Assembly: GCF_003945595.2 (NCBI RefSeq)
Contig: NW_024104330.1
Span: 984,366 to 1,048,365, forward strand
From: Pipra filicauda
Lineage: Eukaryota > Chordata > Aves > Passeriformes > Pipridae
DNA length: 64,000 bases
Reading direction: 5' to 3'
The notes under the pieces are model-generated. The model was not told the origin of the DNA. It was given only the letters and a program-made list of their open reading frames with translations, and made no database searches. Below, in pieces: positions 25,852 to 37,910 of this stretch. The first letter of the stretch is position 1, and each line of letters opens with the position of its first letter. The translations under genes were made by a program, and so were the position numbers.

Positions 25852-25877
25852 GGTGCTCTAGATTCTTCTAGAGCACC
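25852..25877. repeat. Perfect 11-bp hairpin
   Basis: GGTGCTCTAGA at 25852-25862 is the exact reverse complement of TCTAGAGCACC at 25867-25877, with a TTCT loop. The stem is perfect and contains two TCTAGA-type halves. No downstream T run suggests a terminator, and the context is eukaryotic, so its role, if any, is unknown. A second perfect hairpin starts 17 bases further on. Confidence 0.85.
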
Positions 25878-25894
25878 TGGTGCAGAGTCCATGG

Positions 25895-25923
25895 AAGGAT
25901 TGACTCTGACTGGGTCAATCCTT
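25895..25923. repeat. Perfect 10-bp hairpin, paired with the preceding one
   Basis: AAGGATTGAC at 25895-25904 is the exact reverse complement of GTCAATCCTT at 25914-25923, with a 9-base loop. Together with the hairpin at 25852-25877 it makes two adjacent stem-loops within 72 bases. Confidence 0.85.
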
Positions 25924-28900
25924 GACATTATACAAGAAATTGGCAACAGCATAGTACAGAGAGAAAGGGAGAAGAGAGGGTAGGTTTCATCTAATTTAAT
26001 TTTCTACATCTGTAATGTAGACAGATCTAGATGAACTCATGTCCCTTTGCTGATGGATGAAAACAGGACTCTTTAATTGTAATCCACCTGACATATTTGT
26101 TTGGAGTTATTTTTGCTCTGAAAATGTCTATTTCTGTCTACTGACTGCAATAGAAGCATAAGGCAAATTCAGAGTGACAGTGACAGCTAGAAATACAGAC
26201 TGACAGACAGAGCAGAGCAAGTTCTGTTAACACAAAAAGTTATTAGAAAATGTGCTATTTTTTAAGTTTGCTTTATAAAATCCTACAGAACAGAACAGAA
26301 TTAATTTCTTTCTACTAATATCTTATTAAATAAGCTTTAAAATTCCTTTCAATCATATTGGAAGTGCCTTTAGAGGGAATTGCTGTAACTGAGCAAACGT
26401 CTTCCTTGTAGATTCAGATCAGAACCAGGGACCTTCTCAGAAGGAATCTGAATGGATTTTGGCTACATAATGATAGGGTTGCATTTAAAAGCATAAATGA
26501 AGTCACCTGAATGAAATTGAATGAAAGAGGATGCACTAGGGATGGGCTGAAATTGGAAAAGATGGAGTTATTCTCAAACTAAGTGAACATGTCCACATTT
26601 GTGGACTGCAACCAAGGCTTACAGCAAAGTCAGCATCTTGAAAAACACATGGATAGCTCATTATATATATGTCCATATCATGTAATAAAGAGTACAGCAG
26701 GGGCAGACTGTGAGTGTGGGAGCTTGACACATTTAGTACTAGATCAGCATTCCCCTCTGCTTCTGTGCCCCCATGTGTAAAATTAGGATAATAATATTGC
26801 TTTCATCTTCCTCACCATGGTATTGTGACTGTTAATTACTTTGCATGTGCAGAAACCTGGATAAATGTAAGATTTAATCAGGTCTTGATGAGCCTGGAGA
26901 ATGCAGCAGGGTCTGGACAGAGGGTGGAAGAGCAAGTCTTACTGATCCCATCTGCTTGGCTCAGGATGATGTCAATGGCATTGTCCCACCAACAGTCTCC
27001 CTCCTCACACTCCTCCAGGTGGCAAATCTAGCTGTCAGTGTGGTTGTTTGGACATGTGATTCATGATACCTTTGGCCTTCCTAGCTGATATGACTTGTAC
27101 CTGGTGAAGGGTTGCTCCAAGTGTCTTCCACTTGGAAGAATACAGTTTGGAACAACAGCAACCAGGCACTCGTATTACCCCATACTCTTGCTAAATTTCT
27201 TGCTGCCAGATGTTCATAGGGATTAAAAGTAGGATTTGGTTTCATACAGTATTTTGAAAGTGTATGATTAAATCAGATGGTCAGCATTTTTTCTATGCCA
27301 GCTGAAGGAAATTGGTGGAATGGCATGAGTGGAATTGTGCCAAGGGTTTGCATCTTTGCATCACAAACCATTTGTTGCCTCCCTTGGGACCACTGGCCTT
27401 CCTCTTTCCCCAGCTTGTTTAGTTGGATGGTTTTTTGCTGCTAAGGTTTTTTTTAATAATTCTGTAGTCATCAGTCCCTTTTGAACCGAGCCAAATGTCT
27501 GTATGCACTCTCTTTTCCCTGGGAGCATTACCTACTCTATAAACTACTGGGATGAGCTGTTGTTTTGCTGCTACCTCTTTTGCCACGTCTAATATGCTGG
27601 GACCAGTGATGCTGCATAGGACAAAACTCTCTCAAACACAATATGATTCTTCACGAAGAACAGAAGTAAGTTCCACGGGAAGCCAAGCACAATATTCAGA
27701 GGTGGAAACTTGTAACTATATGTAGAAAAAGTGCTTTTGTTGTGGGTGAAATAGGGAACTCAGGAAAGGCAGAAGCATAACCCCCTGAATTAATGATGAA
27801 TCCCAGTACTCAGAGATGTGTCTTTTAAACAACCTTTGATAATTGGCCTCTCGGTAGCATGTAGTGCACATCCTGAAATAATGGAATGGAAATCAGCATC
27901 AATCAACACAGCATGAAGCTCCTTCTTCTCCAACAAACACATATCCTTGCTAAACACTGGCGGCTGTTTGTCCTAAATTTAACAGCAATTAGGGCCTGGT
28001 CCTCAGCTCTGCCTGAAGGGATGAATGTCCTCCACACCCATCCAAGTCCATCAAAAAACACAGAAATATCTCAATATCTGTTAGAAGACATTCTGCAGAA
28101 TCAGATCCTCAATAGTTTGATAGCTTGAATGCTAACATTGCCCAGAGCATTTACATCGATAAAGAGTCAGATATCCTTGTATATTTATATACAACAAAAC
28201 AGAGGTAACAATAACAAAGGAAAAAAATATTCTATTGCTATGCCTTTCCTATGGATCTCAAGAGCCAGGAAATCTGCAGTACTTAACAGGGGTTAGAAAG
28301 AGGAAAGAGAAGAGATGGCATTGATATGGGGAAGCGTAAGTAATTGGTGTGAAGACTCACTTCATGTCAGAAAGACAAACTGAGCTAATTTTCTGTGAAC
28401 ATCCCAAGAGGAATTGAGTCTCATTTTATTTCGGCTATGCAAAAAAGGGGTTTTCTGCCATGTTCCTCCTTTTCCGGTGTAAAAGGGAAGAAAGGTTTCT
28501 CACATCTCCATCAAGGCATTTTGCTAGGCTGAGAATGCAGAAGGGAGATTGGGGTTTACAACAATGTACACCATATTTTGTTCCTCCCTCTGTCCTAAAG
28601 AGTCAGAAAAATGGTGCTGGGTTTCTGCAGCCACTGGTGAAGACATCCATATTCTCTTTAAATCCATGATCCTTCACATTTGACCCTTTCTCTCCAAAGC
28701 AATTGCAAATTGCTTTGATGAAAGTCAATGCTTGCAATAGCGATGAGCAGCATCTTTAAGTTTGACCCAGATCATTTCTTTTCAGAACAGCCTATTACAA
28801 AATAAAAGAAGGACATTCACAAGCAGATCCAAGTCATCAAGCCACGGAAACACCAGTCTGCAATTGCCATGTGGTGAGCAACACACAGACAGTGAGGCTG

Positions 28901-31900
28901 CTATCAAGATGTAAAGTAAAATCCTCTGACTGGAGCTGGAATTTGTGAAAATATAGGCGTGTCAAGGGATGAAAATGCCAGACCTCAGTGGTGTCATCAG
29001 ATACCACGGATATTATGGGCGTAGCTGTAAGGGTTTTACTGTCACAGAGGAGATATCCTGCACCAGGCTCAGCTCTTCCCACTTTAAGAAAAACTGACAA
29101 ATGACCATTATCAGTTGTCCATCATTTTGGCAGCTGATAAGGAGGGGGAGTACTGCGCCAGCCTCTTATCTGCCCTTTTAGCTATGACAGACCTGAGCAC
29201 AGCAAGTCTTGACCGACAGACAGCAACAAGTGCCAAGTCTCACTGGCTTTTGGAGGTAAAGGTGGCAGCAAGTTCATCACCTTTGAGAGGCAGCCAAAGC
29301 AAATCCCACTGAGGTCACAAACCGGGTGTTTCTTTCATTGTTAAACCAGAGAAACTCAGAAATTGATGAATTATAATTGTTATTCCAGTGCATAAGAAAA
29401 AAAACAGACTACTTCTCTCATTTCTTATCCTTTTCTGAAGTTTAGAACATGCACAATTCAAATGCTTTCATTTTTTCTTAGGAATTAGACTCACAATATT
29501 CAATGCAAATGAAGAACTGGATGAAAACTTCCCAGTAAAACAAAAGTCTTCTGGAAAGTGCTGATCTGATAAAATGTAAAATTTTATAGTGATAACTTGA
29601 TTGGGAAGTTTCACTGGAGAACTTTTGCCTGTGTAAGGTCAAATGTCTCATTTTCCATCCCTCCAAAAGTTATAGACATGCTTGAAATAATACTATAGAA
29701 GATAGGTTTATAATACTATCTTTTTGGCATGGTCAACTGTTATCTAAATTAAACATTTGGACAAACTTGGAGTGAAACCTTTTAAGAATATATTTTTCAG
29801 AGCATGAGAAAAAATATCTATAATGTCAGCAACAAAACTTATACATATATGATAATAGTAACAAAAGGATAGTAATAACATTACTTCCGTCTTTACTGTT
29901 TGCTTTATGATTTCAGAGGAACTGGTCTTACCCTCACAGCTTTTTTTTTTTCTTCTACCAGGGAATTTCCATGTAATCACCTCAACCTCAGAGTGATTCT
30001 ACCTCTTTTGGAGGTTTTCAAATCCTTCATTAACAGGAGTCAAGCCCTCCCATGTTTTCCCAATGGGACCACTTGGATGAGCAGACAGGAGATATCATTT
30101 GCAGAACTGCCAATTGAACCAGACAAATATAGAGCCCATATTTAGGAACCTGGTCAGAGAAGCCCACTGAGGTAATAATAATGAATAATATAAAATTAAT
30201 AAAGGTTAAAAAGTAGCAATTTCTATAGCTATATATTAAATTCACTTCATGCAGAGACCAAATATGTTGAAAAATCCAGCTGCAAAGTGGCCAAAGGTGG
30301 GTCGTTGCATCTCAGCTGTACTTGTGTGTTCATAGTCCATGCTTAGCTAGCCCAGGCATGCTGAGTGGCACAGAAATCAACTGGGGTGCGAGATCCTCAT
30401 GTCTGGAGGGTGTGCTCCAGCTTGTCTGTCTGGAAGACGTATATTTTGTTCCTGAAGGCTAAGAGAGCAATGTACTGTGTCAGAAACATGAACACACCCG
30501 CCATTGTGTTTCTTGGTAAACCTATATCTCAGGCACTTCTAGAATAATAAATCACCTAAAAAGTCAATGAAGGAAAAAAAAAATCACCACGAACAGCTGA
30601 ATAGCAATTTGCAAAGTTGCTCAGCACAGCAATATTTAAAGCTGTTCTTCACGATATGTCATTTTCAGATAAGTTAATAAAGAAATATAGGAGAGAATCA
30701 ATTTTTAGTAATCATTACCATGTACAGTAGTGAACCTCCAGGCTATTCAATTAATTCTAAACCATAATTATGACCCAGGAACAAATTGTATAAATCAGCA
30801 CTTTTTTATTTAACCATACAAATCAGACTCTGATCTTGAGTGCACATCAAGAGCTGTATATTTCACAGCTCTTACTGTCCCAGAAAATAGGCTCTCCCAG
30901 GATTCAAGCCCCTTGAGGCATAAACTGTGCACACTTCAAATTCCACAGGGATCATGGTAATTATAGTAATTTTTAACTCAACATGTCACAGTGCCCCAAA
31001 GACAGTCAGGTTCCTTAAAAGATTCCAGAAAAGGAAAGGCGAAACCAGTTGGCTAATCTAACAAATTCTAGGTCTGAGGTGGAAAAGCAGACTAAAAACA
31101 CCCCAACCAACCAACCAAAAAAAAATACCCACAGACCTATTCCAGCCCAGGATCAAGCTCACCTGGAGAAAGCTACAGCAAAGAGAGGAGCTGAGTTTCC
31201 TTCACTTTGCAGCACTTTCTGTTACTAGTGCAGTTATCCTCTGTGGATTCCAAAGCACATTCTGATTGCAAAACTACATTTACAGCTTTAGTCTTACAAT
31301 GTATTTTAGCAGACAGCCCAAGGCTCAGAGGTAAAGCCACTTACCTAAGAACATGCAGCCAGTGAATTTCAAAAACCATAAACTTAACTCTGCAGCTCAA
31401 GAGGTCTCCATACACTGTAGCAATGCACACACACCAACAACCCCTCCCACTGGATGAATTCACGAGATCCTTTTCAAAAATCAGTGGGAATTTGTTTGTG
31501 TTCCCTTCTGCTCTCAAAGAGCATTAATACCAGCAATTTGGTCAGTTTGCTGCTCCTCTCCAGGGCCGCAGTATCTCTGCCATTACTGCTGCGCGTCTGC
31601 TCCCCAGTTTCAATCCATAAGTTGTAAACACGACCCTTGGGTGCTCATTCCAAAGAGCAAGATGAGAATGTTCTACCCCAGAGACCTGTGTCTCTTCATC
31701 CCACAGGGCTCAGAGCTGTCACTTCAAACACATAAACCAGATGTAAGCATGATGGCCCAATAGGTGAATTTACTGCTGTAATTAATAAACAAAGGGGCAG
31801 AAAACACAGTCCAGGCCCCAGCTTTTTTCTTTACTAAATTTTTTTACTCCGGCTTCAATTTCACCTGTTTTAACTAGGAAGGCAGGCTTACTGATAACAG

Positions 31901-33119
31901 TGATCATAAGAAGTGGTGGTTTCCCATCACTTCTTTAATTATTGATTTAGTTTAACATCATTATCATACTTTGGTTTCTAATTTTTCAGTAGAATATTTG
32001 AATTTTAAAAAGCGCTATTTGAAGATAAAATGCACTTGGCTATTGCTATTGACAGGAGCTCTATAACCTTATTTTCTACAAACTAATGTTTGAATCTACG
32101 TTTGTCGCTGCGCACCAATCTTATCAACTAGTGATGAAAGAAATGGGCCCTTCTCTTTGTGATAGTCTCCTATTTCAGCAAAAGTCTGGTAGTCTTTCAG
32201 TTACTAACACTTTCCTCCGGCATTAATTTTATGCATATTCCCTTAAAATTAAGGGAAAACAGTTAATGGGGAGCAATACAACTTCTGCAGTGTTCTAATC
32301 CTGCACATATTTTCTGGGAAAAATATGTTTTCACCCACAGCAAGGAAGGTGATGGAAACACACTGAAATAATAAAATTAATCATAATGGTTTTTAAAAAA
32401 TTTAAAAAGGCAATACAATTTGTAGCACATGTACAAGCAGAATTGGCCTTTTAAAACTTTCAAAGGTTAGGAGATTTTATTGTTTTTTAATAGAGGGAAC
32501 ACTGTAACTTCTGCAAATTGGAAATAATTTTAACTAAAATGAGGTTTGACCATAATGAATCTTCGTAATAAAAGTTGAATGAAGCTCTCTATTTTAACCT
32601 CCCACAATATTTCAGTGTCATGTGTTTAAAACACAAGAAAATAGACAATAAACATCCATCTTCATATTTAACAATTTAATCCTTCCCATAACGCCTTCTT
32701 TGCTGACATCTCTTTAAAAAGGTAATCACACCAGATACCCAGCCCAGTTTCTAAAATGAAAATGATCAGCTAAACCTTCAGACTTTGGAAAGCTTATCTC
32801 AATTCCCCCACAAATGACACTGTTAATTTACAGTTAGCTAAGGTTGTAAGTAGTGTCATCCTTACACAAGAAAATAAAAAACCCAACAAGAAAAAGACAC
32901 AGCAGTTAGAAAAATTGAATCATGAAAAAGAAGCAAAGTACTCTACATAAATATTCTATTGCCTTTATATTTCACACATTTTTTACAGACAATATTGACA
33001 TATGATACTTCACTGTACACATTCCAATAACAACTTCAATTCCACTCTTTGAAATATATTCATAATACTTTTAATCCAGATTCATATGCATGTATATTGG
33101 TGACAGTTTAAATATATAA
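25924..33119. other. Gene-free stretch, AT-rich towards its end
   Basis: No gene is supported over about 7 kb. A perfect inverted repeat occurs at 28695-28717 (CAAAGCAATT, loop GCA, AATTGCTTTG). The part from about 30600 to 33100 is rich in TTAATTA/TAATAAA-like motifs and looks like the kind of AT-rich non-coding DNA often conserved around developmental genes, which cannot be tested here. An inverted repeat TTCCCTTAA-AA-TTAAGGGAA lies at 32238-32257, just after an octamer-like ATGCATAT. An A/C-rich run lies at 31094-31128. Confidence 0.5.
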
Positions 33120-33395
33120 TTTATTTAGATTAATACCATACTTAGGAAAAAAGGAAAACCTATCTATTTGAGACACTTTCAGTATGACTTAAAAGTAATA
33201 AAAAAAAAGTACCTGGGCTAACCAGTAAAAGTACAAGTCAGTAATAGCTCCTTAATATCAAAACAAGTTGATAAAAGTTAATTCCACATTCTCTTTCCTT
33301 TTTTTTCCGACTTTTACATATTTTAAAGTGAACTGATTAAGGCAATGCTTTAAGGATCATGATATTCAGACTATTGGGGTTTCTTTTTGTTCATC

Positions 33396-33597
33396 TCAGC
33401 TCTGACACAGCAGCTTGGAGAGACGGATGAAGGTAAACATGGCTGGTGACACATGCTGAAGAGTTTCGTGTTCCAGCACTAAGCCCATTTTAGGAAGGTC
33501 AATATTCACTTGTTGCTGTTGCATGAGTGACAGGGAGAGCAAGGCTACTGCCAGCTGAAAACAGTCATTTGGAGCTCTCACGATGTGATGTGCCAAG
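33396..33597 (-). other. Candidate terminal coding exon, unassigned
   Basis: Read on the minus strand, a 67-codon open segment runs from 33597 to a TGA stop at 33396-33398. Just upstream (33598 and above) is acceptor-like sequence: a CTAAC branch-point-like motif, then a short gap and TGCTCTGCTACAG. Downstream, AATAAA occurs on the minus strand at 33120-33125, which would give a 3' UTR of about 280 bases. The peptide (LAHHIVRAPNDC near its start, MFTFIRLSKLLCQS at its end) is leucine-rich and helical in character, like the end of a HEAT/ARM-type protein. I recognise no family. Frames of this length arise by chance here, and no partner exon was convincingly found. Confidence 0.22.
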
Positions 33598-34290
33598 CTG
33601 TAGCAGAGCATTAGGTTAGTTAGTTTGAAAAAAACAGTCCAGTTCACTACCTAAGCTACATATGCCCAAAAGAAACATCCTTCAGAAACCAAGGTGACTC
33701 TAGCTAGAGTGATGTTCCCACATCCCAGTCTCAGGATTACTCTATTACCTTTGCGTGCTCTAGACATAAAAAGGTTTCACTCCTGCAACAAGTGGTTAAA
33801 GATGAGTCATACATTTGTGGTTTGTTCTTACCCATCCATTTGAGGCCCATCAAAGTGTCTGACATGGTTTCAAGGTTACGGCACTGGAAAAGTTCTGCTT
33901 CAAGTCAAGCCAAACTCCTGATAGGGGACAGCCCCAGAACAAATCTCAGACTTGTCAAATGAAAATACCATTTCATTTATTGGGAATCTCAGCCATCCAG
34001 ATTCCTGCGGTGATTCAGTGAGGATATTTGTTTGTTTTCCTTCAAAAGGACAGACTTTAAATTAATCTCCTTTACACAGAGATGGAATTTAAATATAATC
34101 AAACACTTTGCTTTGAAGCATTCATTTTTCTTGTTTACATTTTTATAGATACATATGTAATAGTGCTCAAGCAAGAGTTTGTCATGTTGGCTTCCAAAGT
34201 AGGTCAGTCTCCTCACTGCCTGTTTATAAAGGAGGTGACATGAGGAACAAGATGTAGAATGCATGAATCTACTGCTCATTACCTCTACTG

Positions 34291-34346
34291 TAGAATAGAG
34301 TATTTCAGTTGAAAGGGACCTACAGTGATCATCTAGTCCAAATTTT
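34291..34346 (-). mobile_element. CR1 retrotransposon 3'-end fragment
   Basis: The plus strand reads tagaat...ttcagttgaaagggacc, then gatcatctagtccaa. This is the reverse complement of the conserved 3' untranslated end of avian CR1, which reads TTGGACTAGATGATC, then GGTCCCTTCCAAC, then the ATTCTRTG octamers. Only about 55 bp are recognisable, with some substitutions. This fits the strong 5' truncation typical of CR1. Confidence 0.7.
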
Positions 34347-37300
34347 CTTGCATTTCCCTTCCCTACCCCTTCAACTGCATCTACCATTAAACTTCAGATT
34401 CCAGCATTCTCAAAACTGCCTTTTCTCAGGCACAAAGGTTTGCACAGATGGTGAGGAAGAGCTCCAGTCTAGCCACTGCTCTTATGTCCAACTGAGTCAC
34501 TGCAACTACCCCTGTGTTACCATCTCCAGTTCTAACTTTAGGATATGACATTAAGGTCTGAGCACGACAATGATGCCAAACACGTCGTGATACGGCCTTC
34601 TTGCCCTGCACTTGCTCTTTTGGGGCCACACAAGCTGAAAAACTCATAAACAGAAATCAGACTTAAGCTTTGTGACTTAAGATTTAAATTAACTTGAGGA
34701 AGCAGACCTGCATTTACAGTCCGTGGTAGAATAAATATTCTGCAAGTGTTTCCTTTCTTGATTTCTAAATCAAGTTTGTCACTATGAAAGTATAGAGAGA
34801 TACAATATTGTCTCTACAAAGGAACAGCAACCTGAGGGATTGAAGTTAAATTATTAATAAAAAAATATAGCAGCATTTATCTATAAATCCAATAAGGCAC
34901 GGTGTTGAATATATAACAATCATAGCACAGTTGAAAGTGAAATGAAAATCTGTAGCCACTCTGAGTGTGAATTGGATTTGAATCGTACATTATGAAATTT
35001 GATATATGGAATGGGTTAAAATGTTTTTAAAATGTAATACAAAGCCTATTACCCAATTTGAGTGTGAACAGCCTCAACAAACCACAAGCATGTGCTTACT
35101 GTGATCTCTTAGCCTTTTTGTTCTCTCACATTCCCAGCTATTCTCCTCACAGGGGGTACTGAGGTGAGGGGGTGGATAATGAGAAAATTTTTTGTGTCCA
35201 AATTGCAGGATGATATTATTCAAGAGGATGGATATCTCTATGTTTGAGGGGTTTTGTTGTTGTTGTGATAGTGTTCTTGAAATGGTGTTGTGTGACTTAG
35301 TATAGAGAGGAACCTCTCAATTTGCAAATTGCTGTCATTTTCCATGATTCTACTCTGCACATTTGTTGAAGAGCTCAGACCTCTAACCCCTTATCAGACA
35401 TATCTATACTGGGTATTATCGATCAAGCAGAGTTTTGAAGTCCTGTGTCACAAGCCAGAACTAGCACAAAATCATGTTAAAATAACACTCGGTGTGCACA
35501 TGAACAAAACTACCTTGGTCTAATACAGGTAACTACCAGGCTACAGCTGACCTGGAGTCTCTATAGGGCTTTCTTGTGTCTGTTGACAATTTAATAACAT
35601 ATTCACTGGAAGCTGTTCCAAGTTTATAGGCTTTGTTACCAGGTTCGAGAGAGACAGGTTATAACAGAGGGGATTTGTGCTGCCCTTCTGCCATTAGGAG
35701 TACATGAGAATAAATAATCTCCTCATCTTCAGTGCATTTTTCTCAGAGTAGGTATCAATATGAAAATGTTCAGACAGTCAAAGAAAAAATATACTGTTGT
35801 CAACTGCTGGGCTTCATGATGCCATCCAAACTACAGATCATAGGACACCATGCCAAGACTAAAGGCTGCATGATGCAGTGTCAACTCAAGAAAGCCTTAG
35901 ATGAGATGGCTGACAGCCATCTAGCCCATGGTGCCTCTGACCTCTGAAGGACTCCTCTGAAGGATATGTCTTTGTTTACTGTAGCCTGTAGAGCAATATA
36001 ATTTTTAAATTGTCCTATGGAAAGAAACAATAGCACAACCATCAAGTGGCCAGATCCATTGCCAACATGCACAGAAAGGAAACAAATGGAAAACTGAGGT
36101 TCACAGAAATTCACAACGAATGTTTTAATCTCAGTTTTTAGGGGATAACCCCAGCTAAAGAATCCATTACTCTGAGTTTTGTCTTCAAATTCTTTGCACT
36201 CAGTAGAAAAAGGGTAATGTAAGCACCAAGACATGGCATACCTTGTGGGAGAAGCTCCTCAGTTTCTCAAAGATTTTCCAGTTTTCTTCACTGTCTTAAA
36301 GCTCAACTGGACCAGGGAAAGAGTGCCTTCTAAAGCCCTGAAATTATCTTTCTGTGCACCAAATTGGCAGATGACCACTTTGGACACCCATTCATTTATT
36401 TCTCAAGCCTTACTTATAGTGAGGTCAGATCATCTTCAGTATGACTTTGTGCAGCAAAGCCATGAAAAGCTCTGGACGAATATCAGCAGTTCTTTCTATA
36501 TGCCAACACAGAGAAGAGTGGGATCAAGATTGTCAGTCATCATAACTTTCACTAAGTTAGGAAAATAGTCAGACATATCCTTTGAAAAGGACAGATTCAT
36601 TCTCTCAATGCTAAATGTCACACACAGTAGAGTAAAAACTGGTCTTTACATGAAAACTTTCTCTTAGGGATAAGAGAGCTTGCCTTTAGCCTCGGTCTTT
36701 GTTAAAAGGTGGAACTTTCAGGAGGAAAATTAGCCATCTTTCCCATCATTTCCTTGCCTCATAAAATATGCAAGAGAATGTTGGCAATGAACTCTGCATC
36801 AATTAATCAATGCACCATTCCTGAAGCTTAAACTCTCATTGTGCAAGAAAAGAGTCACCATCTGATAGTAGGTTAGATTCATACTGGTGCTCTCAGTGCA
36901 TCAATAATTAAGCAGGACTTTCAACCACATCACTTAATATGACAAAATATTTCTTAAGAATTGTGAAATTATCGCCAAAAAAAAAAGAATTACCAAGATT
37001 ATAAAGAACCCATCATGTTCACTGGCCTATGTTCAGAGACATAGAGCATTCCTTCCACTTGCTTTAACACAGCAGTAGCATTCAATAGCTTGAGGCTGCA
37101 ATTAACAGCACAAAGCTCTCTTACTGAGAGACAGGATAACAATTCCACAAAGTATATCTATATTCTGCAGCAGGTTTCTGAGATGCTTAGGGCTTAAATA
37201 GCTTTTAAAGCAAAGCGAAAGGAAGTTGCACAAATTACAGTTAGTACAGGTGAAGAGAAGGCACAGAAGCCAAGGACTAATACAGGAAATTAACACCCTT

Positions 37301-37886
37301 AATTAATTCTACTGGCATAGCCTGCTGGCTCCAATCAAAAATGCTGCAGTGTAAGTTTTCTCCACAGTTCTGGGGCTTTAGAACATTATGCACCAAACTG
37401 CTTCTAAAGCAAATGCCATCCATTCTCTTGGAATAATACTACAGCACTGGGAAAAAAAAAAAAAAAGGGGGCAGCTGAAAAGATGCTCCTAGTTTTAGAG
37501 CTCATGAAAAAGAGTTTTGAAAATTTTTCTGCACATGGAGAATTCAGGACTATTCTGCAAAGGCCAGATTATCAACCTTTAACCTGCAAACTTTGTGCAA
37601 GCCAAGGACAGCTCCTTGAGGTTTTAGTCCATTCCTGGAGACTTTTTAAGACAACACATGGGTTGAAAAAACTGCTCTAATACGGTAGCCTTCTGTCAGA
37701 CCTCATTTTTCCTAGGGGCCTAAACTACCATATTTTTGTAAATAGAAAGAAATAGGTTACAGAATAGCTGTGCACTCACAGGTGCCAGTATTTAAGGATA
37801 TTTTCACATGATCACAAGTATCTGAGTCATCCCAGGTCACCTCAGTTGTAGCAGACCTGCAGATCACTGCTATGAAAATTATTATA

Positions 37887-37910
37887 AATGCCGTGTCAGT
37901 TCACGGCATT
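37887..37910. repeat. Perfect 9-bp hairpin with CpG-containing stem
   Basis: AATGCCGTG at 37887-37895 is the exact reverse complement of CACGGCATT at 37902-37910, with loop TCAGTT. Each arm carries one CpG, which is unusual in this CpG-poor surrounding. Function is unknown. Confidence 0.8.
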
